From Actinomycetota bacterium (GTDB lineage Bacteria > Actinomycetota > Actinomycetes > Nanopelagicales > Nanopelagicaceae): a stretch of 12,073 nucleotides of DNA. Made by a program: the position numbers and the translations under genes. Positions 6,658-12,073 of the stretch are shown here, piece by piece; positions within the stretch are counted from its first letter, which is position 1; each line of letters opens with the position of its first letter. The notes beneath the pieces were generated by a model. The model searched no databases. It had not been told where the DNA came from and saw only the letters and a list, made by a program, of their open reading frames with translations. Where the stretch lies: positions 1 through 12,073 of the forward strand of contig WLIM01000017.1 in assembly GCA_009702205.1 (NCBI GenBank). The letters are read 5' to 3'.

Positions 6658-7434
6658 TCAGGAATTGCGTTCGTGAACCAGGCGAAGTCCGATTAGGGTC
6701 AAATCTGGCTCGTGGAAATCAATAGTTTCACTTACGCCTATTACCAATGGCGCTAGTCCGCCAGTTGCAATAACACTTACCTCACCAGAATCTGGATAGA
6801 GGATTGCAAGTTCATCCGCAATTCGATTTACCAATCCATCAACTTGTCCCGCAAAACCATAGATGGTTCCAGATTGCAAAGCCTCGACAGTGTTCTTACC
6901 TATGACATTTCTTGGCTTTACCAATTCGACTCGACGTAATTGTGCTGCTCTGGCTGCAAGTGCTTCAACAGAGATTTCAATTCCTGCAGCAAGTGCGCCA
7001 CCTAAGAATTCACCCTTAGGTGAAACAACATCTAAATTGGTAGAAGTTCCAAAGTCAACAACTATGCATGGTCCATTCTCGCCATAAAGTTCATGCGCAG
7101 CTAAAGTATTAACGATTCGATCAGCGCCAATTTCTTTCGGATTATCAACTTGTAATGGAACGCCAGTTTTTACACCTGGCTCAACAATTGTTGTCTGAAG
7201 ATCTGGATAGAAAGTTGCAATCATTGTGCGTAGTTCGCGAAGAGTTGATGGAACTGTTGAACAGATTGCAAGAGCAGTAACTTCAAATCCTTGAACTAGG
7301 GCTGAATAACGAACCCATAATTCATCAGCTGTATCTCTTGGATCGGTCTTAACGCGCCAGCTTCGAATTAACGCTTCCCCTTCGAACACGCCTAATACAG
7401 TATTTGTATTTCCAACATCGATAGTTAGCAACAT
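6658..7434 (-). CDS. coaX: Type III pantothenate kinase
   Basis: Phosphorylates pantothenate to 4'-phosphopantothenate, the committed step to coenzyme A. The CoaX type is an ASKHA-fold enzyme that needs a monovalent cation and is not feedback-inhibited by CoA. The 258 residues match the family. The phosphate loop IDVGNTNT spans 5-12 with Asp6. GADRI at 103-107 supplies the predicted catalytic Asp105. VVDFGTSTNLDVVS at 125-138 carries Asp127 of the cation site. GEFLGGALAAGIEIS (141-155) is the second nucleotide/pantothenate element, and a GG pair at 225-226 closes the adenosine site. The start has GGAG 5 nt upstream, made by the last codon of nadC and its stop; only 2 nt separate the two genes, so they are probably coupled. 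Together with panC upstream, this cluster holds two steps toward CoA. Confidence 0.95.
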   Translation of the reverse strand: MLLTIDVGNTNTVLGVFEGEALIRSWRVKTDPRDTADELWVRYSALVQGFEVTALAICSTVPSTLRELRTMIATFYPDLQTTIVEPGVKTGVPLQVDNPKEIGADRIVNTLAAHELYGENGPCIVVDFGTSTNLDVVSPKGEFLGGALAAGIEISVEALAARAAQLRRVELVKPRNVIGKNTVEALQSGTIYGFAGQVDGLVNRIADELAILYPDSGEVSVIATGGLAPLVIGVSETIDFHEPDLTLIGLRLVHERNS

Positions 7435-7436
7435 AT

Positions 7437-8315
7437 TTACTCCATTCTCAAATCTAAACCGATATCTAGAACAGGTGCAGAGTGTGTAAGTGCACCTACT
7501 GCTAGATAATCGACACCAGTTTTTGCGTATGCGTGTGCGTTATTTAAAATTAAGCCACCAGATGCTTCTAGTTTTGCAGCGCCTTTAACCATCTCAACTG
7601 CGGCGCGACATTCTTCAATAGACATGTTGTCCAGCATCACAACATCAGCCCCCGCTTCAATAACTTCACGTAATTGCTGCAAGGAATCAACTTCAACTTC
7701 CAGCGGAAGGTGTGGATATTTCGCCTTAACTAATTTGAATGCCTGGGCTACTCCGCCGGCTGCAAGAACGTGATTATCTTTTATAAGAGCAGCATCAGCC
7801 AGAGAAAAACGATGATTTACTCCGCCTCCCATGCGAACCGCATACTTTTCAAGTTCACGTAATCCTGGAGTTGTCTTGCGTGTATCTCTAATTGCAGCAC
7901 TCGTGTCTTTAACTGCATCTACCCATTGTTTCGTCAGCGTTGCGATTCCGCTTAGGTGTCCAAAAAGATTCAAGGCGCTACGTTCGGCTAGAAGAATATC
8001 TCGAGTTCTTCCTCGTGCACTCAACAGTAAAGTATTCGCAGGAACAAATTCGCCATCATTATGTTTGATTTCATAATCTGTAACTCCACAAATTTCTAAG
8101 ACTGCGCAAACTATTGGAACTCCAGCCAAAACTCCAGACTTGCGATTCCAGAACTCGGCAATTGAACTCTGATTTTCTGGAATTGTCGCAGTAGAAGTTA
8201 CATCCTCACCACCGTTTAAATCTTCTGCAATAGTCAGGCGAACAAGTTCTTCAATGCTTTCTGTTCTAAGCCCAGTGGAATTAATAAGAGTTTCAAGCGA
8301 ATTGCTTAATGTCAT
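7437..8315 (-). CDS. nadC: Nicotinate-nucleotide pyrophosphorylase (quinolinate phosphoribosyltransferase)
   Basis: Converts quinolinate and PRPP to nicotinate mononucleotide, CO2 and pyrophosphate in de novo NAD synthesis. I place the start at 8315, giving 292 residues. The frame is open upstream to a Met at 8345, but 8315 forms an ATGA overlap with the nadB stop and has AGAGGAAG just upstream, so it is preferred. In this numbering the family motifs are ERSALN (111-116), DTRKTTPGLR (144-153), KYAVRMGGGVNHR (157-169) with the quinolinate-binding arginines and histidine, LIKDNH (177-182), LEVEVD (205-210), MLDN (227-230) and ASGG (251-254). The length is normal. It lies directly after nadB, which makes the iminoaspartate for quinolinate. 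The bridging enzyme NadA is not in the window. Confidence 0.96.
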   Translation of the reverse strand: MTLSNSLETLINSTGLRTESIEELVRLTIAEDLNGGEDVTSTATIPENQSSIAEFWNRKSGVLAGVPIVCAVLEICGVTDYEIKHNDGEFVPANTLLLSARGRTRDILLAERSALNLFGHLSGIATLTKQWVDAVKDTSAAIRDTRKTTPGLRELEKYAVRMGGGVNHRFSLADAALIKDNHVLAAGGVAQAFKLVKAKYPHLPLEVEVDSLQQLREVIEAGADVVMLDNMSIEECRAAVEMVKGAAKLEASGGLILNNAHAYAKTGVDYLAVGALTHSAPVLDIGLDLRME

Positions 8316-9922
8316 AACTTCACTTCCTCTAGCTTCGAACTCCAATTACCGTCTTGATCATATTTTTGAACTATACGTTTAACCCAATCATTGCTGCTAA
8401 CTGGGAAATCACTTCGCCAATGAGAACCACGGGATTCATGACGCTCTAGGGCTGCGCGAACTATTGCTGTGGCAAGAAGATAAAGGTTTGAAACTTCCCA
8501 AGCTTCAATACAAGGTTCTGTACTTGTATGAGCAGAAAGTTGTTCTAGCGTTGCAAGAGTTTCGCGTAGCGACTCTTCACTTCTCATGACTCCAGCACCT
8601 TGGCTCATCGCTAATTGCAAAGTCATTTTGATTGCAGGACTCAATAAGAAATCCTTTGTGGAACGCTTGCTTGGTTCGCTCGCATCAACAATATTTGCAG
8701 CGATATCTGCTGAGATTCGGGTGCCAAAAACTAAACCCTCAAGGAGGGAATTTGAGGCCAATCTATTTGCACCATGAGCACCGGTGCATGCCGTTTCACC
8801 ACATGCATATAACCCTGGAATAGATGTGCGCCCAGTTAAATCCACTTTTACACCGCCAGATGAGTAATGCGAAGCGGGCGAAACTGGAATCATCTGCTTT
8901 CTTGGATCAATGCCATTTTCGATACATGAAGCAAAAATTGTTGGGAACCGTTCTGGGAAATCTTTGATCATTGTTGTGTCTAGCCAAACATGTGGTGAAT
9001 TGCTCTCTTTCATCTGCTTAAAGATTTCAATTGCAACAATATCTCTCGGTGCAAGATCTCCTTGCGGATGTTTGCCAACCATGAAACGTACGCCTTTATC
9101 ATTTACAAGTTGGGCGCCTTCACCTCGCACTGCTTCACTTATAAGTGGTTGCTGTCCACTCAAACTATCGTCTCGCCATAAAACTGTTGGATGGAATTGA
9201 ATAAATTCCACATCAGCAATTTCCGCACCAGCACGCAGAGCTAACGCAACTCCATCACCAGTAGAAACTGAAGGATTGGTTGTTTGAGCATAAACTTGAC
9301 CAAGTCCACCAGTTGCAATTACTACCGCTCGCGCAAGTGCACGGCCAACACCATCGCGACTTCCAGCACCGATAACGTGCAGCGTTACTCCACATACTCG
9401 ACCAGCATCGCTCATTAAAACATCGATTGCCAAAGCATTTTCAATTACTTCAATTCCATCATCATCATGAACTGCTGCAAGTAGCGCTCTTGAAACCTCT
9501 GCACCAGTTGCATCTCCACCTGCATGCAAAATTCGATTACGTAAATGTCCGCCTTCACGAGTAAGCGCGATTTCACCAGTATCTGATTTATCAAAGACTG
9601 CTCCGCGCGCAATTAATTTACGGACAGCTTCTGGTCCTTCAGTAACTAAAACGTCAACAGCTTGAGCATCACAGAGCCCGGCGCCTGCAATGAGTGTGTC
9701 TTTCTTATGTGCTTCAGGTGTATCTCCGGGTCCAAGTGCTGCCGCGATTCCACCTTGCGCCCATTTAGTAGAGCCTTCATCAATTCGCGCTTTAGTGACA
9801 AGTAGAACCGAGAGATTACTTGAACGCAGATTCAACGCAGTTGTTAAACCTGCGACTCCTGATCCAATAACAATTACATCGGCCTTTACTGTCCATCCAG
9901 GATTTCCTGCGAGCAGTTTCAT
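8312..9922 (-). CDS. nadB: L-aspartate oxidase
   Basis: An FAD-dependent enzyme that oxidises L-aspartate to iminoaspartate, the first step of bacterial NAD synthesis. The 536 residues are standard. The FAD-binding Rossmann motif is IGSGVAGL (19-26). STKWAQGGIAAAL (51-63) is the flavin loop shared with succinate dehydrogenase and fumarate reductase flavoproteins. EFIQFHPT (239-246) holds the capping-region His244, and DLAPRDIVA (289-297) holds Arg293, the likely catalytic arginine (E. coli Arg290). SHYSSGGVKVD (351-361) holds His352. CGETACTGAHGANRLASNSL (374-393) is the C-terminal FAD site. The C-terminal helical domain includes the SRGSHWR stretch (497-503). The WAQGG and SHYSSGGV forms fit NadB rather than SdhA. 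Its ATG overlaps the panC stop as ATGA, with AGGAG 7 nt upstream. Confidence 0.96.
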   Translation of the reverse strand: MKLLAGNPGWTVKADVIVIGSGVAGLTTALNLRSSNLSVLLVTKARIDEGSTKWAQGGIAAALGPGDTPEAHKKDTLIAGAGLCDAQAVDVLVTEGPEAVRKLIARGAVFDKSDTGEIALTREGGHLRNRILHAGGDATGAEVSRALLAAVHDDDGIEVIENALAIDVLMSDAGRVCGVTLHVIGAGSRDGVGRALARAVVIATGGLGQVYAQTTNPSVSTGDGVALALRAGAEIADVEFIQFHPTVLWRDDSLSGQQPLISEAVRGEGAQLVNDKGVRFMVGKHPQGDLAPRDIVAIEIFKQMKESNSPHVWLDTTMIKDFPERFPTIFASCIENGIDPRKQMIPVSPASHYSSGGVKVDLTGRTSIPGLYACGETACTGAHGANRLASNSLLEGLVFGTRISADIAANIVDASEPSKRSTKDFLLSPAIKMTLQLAMSQGAGVMRSEESLRETLATLEQLSAHTSTEPCIEAWEVSNLYLLATAIVRAALERHESRGSHWRSDFPVSSNDWVKRIVQKYDQDGNWSSKLEEVKL

Positions 9923-10716
9923 TTGGAAACTCCTATTTTTGACATGACCATATTGTCTATCAACCTAACACCGTTTATCCAGCCGGCAACTATTGCCCGC
10001 ACATTAGTGGTGGTCGCTGTCGCTAAATCAAAAGTATTTTCATCAATCAGCTCGGCATAATCTGGAAGAAAATTAGGAATGGTACTAACCGCACTCTTTA
10101 ATTTAGTTCGTGCTAGTTCGAGGGTCGTCGCTGTATTTGCGAGTTCAAGTGCGCGATAAATACCAATTGCACTCTCCCGATCCGAAACTGAAAGCCTAAT
10201 ATTTCGCGAGGACATTGCTAATCCACTTGAATCACGAATGGTGGGTGCTGAAATAATTTTTATCGGTAATTCGAGTTTCTTGACCATCTCTTTAATTAAG
10301 AATAATTGCTGAAAATCTTTCTCACCAAAAACTGCAAATTGTGGATTTGCGAGATCAAATAATCTTTTGACCACAGTTAACACACCATCAAAATGGCCAA
10401 ACCTGTGAACGCCCTCAAATAGATTACCTATTTCACCAGCAGAAATAATGGTGGGCTCACTTGGATAAATTTCATCAAAAGTTGGAACCCAAACAAATGT
10501 GGCTCCGCTTGATTCCGCCAATTTTGTATCTGCTTCTATGCTCTTTGGATAATTTGAAAAATCATTTGTGTTCTCAAACTGCAACGGATTGACAAAGATA
10601 CTAACTACAACGCTCTTAGCTTCTGTCTTTGCAATTTTAATAAGAGATTCATGGCCAGCATGAAGTGCGCCCATAGTTGGAACCAGGGCGACTGGGTGTT
10701 CTAGCTTTAAATTCAT
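9919..10716 (-). CDS. panC: Pantothenate synthetase (pantoate-beta-alanine ligase)
   Basis: Joins pantoate and beta-alanine with ATP through a pantoyl-adenylate to give pantothenate. The Rossmann-type synthetase motifs are in order: PTMGALHAGH (13-22), FVNPLQF (41-47), FEGVHRFGHFDGVLTVV (100-116), FGEKDFQQ (130-137) and RDSSGLAMSSRN (161-172). At 265 residues it is somewhat short, because the usual 10-15 residues before PTMG are mostly missing. An in-frame TAA lies about 40 nt upstream with no ATG, GTG or TTG between, and AAAGGA sits 7 nt before the ATG, so the start looks right. The usual R-P-G-H of the substrate loop reads R-F-G-H here (105-108). PanD, which makes the beta-alanine, is not adjacent as it is in mycobacteria. 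Confidence 0.97.
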   Translation of the reverse strand: MNLKLEHPVALVPTMGALHAGHESLIKIAKTEAKSVVVSIFVNPLQFENTNDFSNYPKSIEADTKLAESSGATFVWVPTFDEIYPSEPTIISAGEIGNLFEGVHRFGHFDGVLTVVKRLFDLANPQFAVFGEKDFQQLFLIKEMVKKLELPIKIISAPTIRDSSGLAMSSRNIRLSVSDRESAIGIYRALELANTATTLELARTKLKSAVSTIPNFLPDYAELIDENTFDLATATTTNVRAIVAGWINGVRLIDNMVMSKIGVSK

Positions 10717-10729
10717 GCTCCAGTCCTTT

Positions 10730-10749
10730 CCGGGTACCGGGCTCGAGCC
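10730..10749. repeat. Two adjacent GC-rich palindromes between folK and panC
   Basis: CCGG-GTA-CCGG (10730-10740) runs into the perfect decamer palindrome GGCTCGAGCC (10740-10749). This 20-bp stretch is much richer in GC than its surroundings and sits just upstream of the panC ribosome site, inside the 51-bp folK-panC gap, the widest in the operon. No T-run follows on the coding strand. Its role is unknown. Confidence 0.35.
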
Positions 10750-10767
10750 ATAAGTTTACTGCGCTAA

Positions 10768-11211
10768 TTAGATTCGGAGCAAAATATCTTCAATGCGCCC
10801 GATGCTTGGAATCTCGGCCTCTGGATCGATTTCTGCCCATGGCTCTAGAACGAATCTGCGTTCATGGGCTCTTGGATGTGGCAAAACTAAATCGGCAGAG
10901 TCAATAATCTCTTCGCCATAAATAATTAAATCTAAATCAATAGTTCTTGGACCCCAATGGACTTCTCTGGTTCTTCCTAACCGAGTTTCAATTTGGAGAA
11001 GGGATTTCAGTAATTCATGAGGCGCAATTACTGAATCAGCGATTAAAACTGCATTTAGATACTTTGGCTGATCTGGTCCACCAACTGGATCAGTTTCATA
11101 GTTTGTAGACAAGTGTGTAACTTCAATTATTTTTGCAATTTCAGCGACTGCGCTATCAATGTTTAACTCTCTATCGCCCAAATTAGAACCAATAGCTATA
11201 ACGGCTTTCAT
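10768..11211 (-). CDS. folK: 2-amino-4-hydroxy-6-hydroxymethyldihydropteridine pyrophosphokinase (HPPK)
   Basis: Transfers pyrophosphate from ATP to 6-hydroxymethyl-7,8-dihydropterin, making the substrate used by FolP. The 147 residues match a single-domain HPPK. Visible motifs are AIGSNLGDR at 6-14, YETDPVGGPDQPKYLNAV at 38-55 (pterin pocket), the ATP/magnesium signature HWGPRTIDLDLI at 85-96 with Asp92 and Asp94, and PHPRAHERRFVLEPW at 111-125. Its ATG overlaps the folB TGA as ATGA. There is no strong ribosome site, so coupled translation from folB is likely. In some bacteria folB and folK are fused; here they are separate. It is the last folate gene of the cluster, followed by a 51-nt gap to panC. 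Confidence 0.96.
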   Translation of the reverse strand: MKAVIAIGSNLGDRELNIDSAVAEIAKIIEVTHLSTNYETDPVGGPDQPKYLNAVLIADSVIAPHELLKSLLQIETRLGRTREVHWGPRTIDLDLIIYGEEIIDSADLVLPHPRAHERRFVLEPWAEIDPEAEIPSIGRIEDILLRI

Positions 11212-11570
11212 CTACTTCGAACAATCGTCACTGATATGTCGGAAAAATTAACACCGACGGGAGCGCTAGGTTTATGAACAGTTACTTCAATACTTTCAAT
11301 TAATGGAAAATCTCCGAGAATTCGACTACTTATTCGGCTTGCAAGCGCCTCAATTAAATCAAGTGGTTCACCAGCTATTTCTTCAACGGCGATTGCAGCA
11401 ACACTTGCATAATTTACAGTTAACACTAAATCATCACTCTTACTGGCGGGTTCTAAATCTAAAAATAATTTCAAATCAACTGAAAAAATCTGGCCATCTC
11501 TGCGCTCATCAGGAAAAACGCCATGGAAACCTATTGCCGAGATTCCTAATAACGAGATGTGATCCTTCAT
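11208..11570 (-). CDS. folB: Dihydroneopterin aldolase
   Basis: Cleaves 7,8-dihydroneopterin to 6-hydroxymethyl-7,8-dihydropterin and glycolaldehyde, and may epimerise to dihydromonapterin. The 120 residues are the usual length for this T-fold enzyme, which forms octamers. GFHGVFPDERRDGQIFSVDL at 14-33 contains Glu22, the pterin anchor. VNYASV at 52-57 carries Tyr54, LIEALA at 72-77 carries Glu74, and VHKPSAPVG at 98-106 carries the catalytic Lys100. The ATG overlaps the folP stop as ATGA, and GAGGAG lies 8 nt upstream. It is placed between the enzymes that use its pathway product, folK downstream and folP upstream. Confidence 0.94.
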   Translation of the reverse strand: MKDHISLLGISAIGFHGVFPDERRDGQIFSVDLKLFLDLEPASKSDDLVLTVNYASVAAIAVEEIAGEPLDLIEALASRISSRILGDFPLIESIEVTVHKPSAPVGVNFSDISVTIVRSR

Positions 11571-12073
11571 TTGCGCATCTCCTCTACAACTGCAATTGCA
11601 TCACGATGTGGTTTAACAGAATGTGTCCGTACTCCCCAGATTCCGGATTTAGCCATCAATGTAGTTATTGCAACCGATGCAGAATCACGATCATCCGCTG
11701 AATTTGCACCGAGCAAATCACCTAAGAAACGTTTGCGAGAGGCTCCAACAAGTATTGGAAAACCTAATAAATTAATTCGATCAATATTTTTAAGTAATTC
11801 CCAGTTATGTTCCGAGCTCTTGGCAAAGCCAATTCCTGGATCCAAGATTATTTGTTCGGGCAAGATTCCAGCTTTAGTTAAGGCAATTACTCGATCATCC
11901 AATTCATCTTTAACTTCGCTTACAACATTCTTATAAGTTGCGGCTTTAGCCATATCTTTTGAATGTCCACGCCAATGCATAACCACATATTGAATTGCTG
12001 AATTACTTGCAACTACCGATGCCATTTTTGAATCTGCTAAGCCACCGCTTACATCGTTAATTATTGTTGCTCC
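11567..12073 (-). CDS. folP: Dihydropteroate synthase (partial: C-terminal 168 residues, runs off right edge)
   Basis: Condenses para-aminobenzoate with hydroxymethyldihydropterin pyrophosphate to dihydropteroate; it is the sulfonamide target. The frame stays open to the window edge. A Met at 12025 is internal, because the 16 codons before it read GATIINDVSGGLADSK, the conserved strand-loop of the TIM barrel. Within the 168 visible residues: INDVSGG (5-11), MHWRG (32-36, usually MHMRG), LDPGIGFAK (77-85), GASRKRFLG (110-118) and RTHSVKPH (149-156), which bind pterin, pABA and phosphate. About 100 N-terminal residues lie outside the window. The stop overlaps the folB start as ATGA. In mycobacteria folE and ftsH lie further upstream; that cannot be tested here. 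Confidence 0.97.
   Translation of the reverse strand, partial: GATIINDVSGGLADSKMASVVASNSAIQYVVMHWRGHSKDMAKAATYKNVVSEVKDELDDRVIALTKAGILPEQIILDPGIGFAKSSEHNWELLKNIDRINLLGFPILVGASRKRFLGDLLGANSADDRDSASVAITTLMAKSGIWGVRTHSVKPHRDAIAVVEEMRK

Noticed and set aside
8316..8345. Upstream nadC start at 8345, adding 10 residues.
   Set aside because: It would overlap nadB by 34 nt; the Met at 8315 gives an ATGA overlap, has an AGAGGAAG ribosome site and yields the usual family length.
10730..10749. GGTACC and CTCGAG close together resemble a cloning polylinker, suggesting vector contamination.
   Set aside because: Only about 15 bases match, both flanking genes are intact and in the expected folK-panC order, and no other vector sequence is present.
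12023..12025. Met at 12025 as the folP start.
   Set aside because: The frame is open to the window edge, and the upstream codons encode the conserved INDVSGG strand of dihydropteroate synthase.

Overview
The window looks like a housekeeping segment of a low- to mid-GC planktonic actinobacterium, probably a freshwater acI/Nanopelagicales-type or Luna-type lineage. Three things support this. The left edge carries an actinorhodopsin. The proteins read as actinobacterial (ClpC, a Rv2747-type NAGS, a RadA with the KNRFG motif). The gene order resembles the mycobacterial folE-folP-folB-folK-panC-panD-coaX-lsr2-lysS-clpC neighbourhood. The lineage is inferred from sequence features only.

Layout, left to right. 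Bases 1-372 (minus) hold the first 124 residues of an actinorhodopsin whose gene runs off the left edge. Bases 373-574 are a 202-bp divergent regulatory region. It holds a stem-loop in the rhodopsin leader, a GAAC-N4-GTTC palindrome, a tandem octamer and an operator-like inverted repeat next to a probable leaderless radA start. radA (575-1951, plus) converges on clpC (1957-4461, minus); the two stop codons lie inside one perfect AT-only inverted repeat. Bases 4462-4615 separate clpC from the gene before it.

From the right edge down to 4616 runs one compact minus-strand cluster: folP (partial), folB, folK, panC, nadB, nadC, coaX, lysS, argA. Four junctions are ATGA overlaps (folP/folB, folB/folK, panC/nadB, nadB/nadC), lysS/argA abut as TAA-ATG, and the widest gap is 51 bp. 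Together they cover folate synthesis (DHPS, DHNA, HPPK), pantothenate and coenzyme A (PanC, CoaX), NAD (L-aspartate oxidase, quinolinate phosphoribosyltransferase), lysyl-tRNA charging and the first step of arginine synthesis. nadBC sits where panD lies in mycobacteria; panD, lsr2 and nadA are not in the window.

I see no mobile element, tRNA, rRNA, CRISPR array or broken gene, and no convincing new multi-gene system. The parts most worth a second look are the rhodopsin/radA intergenic region and the nadBC placement.
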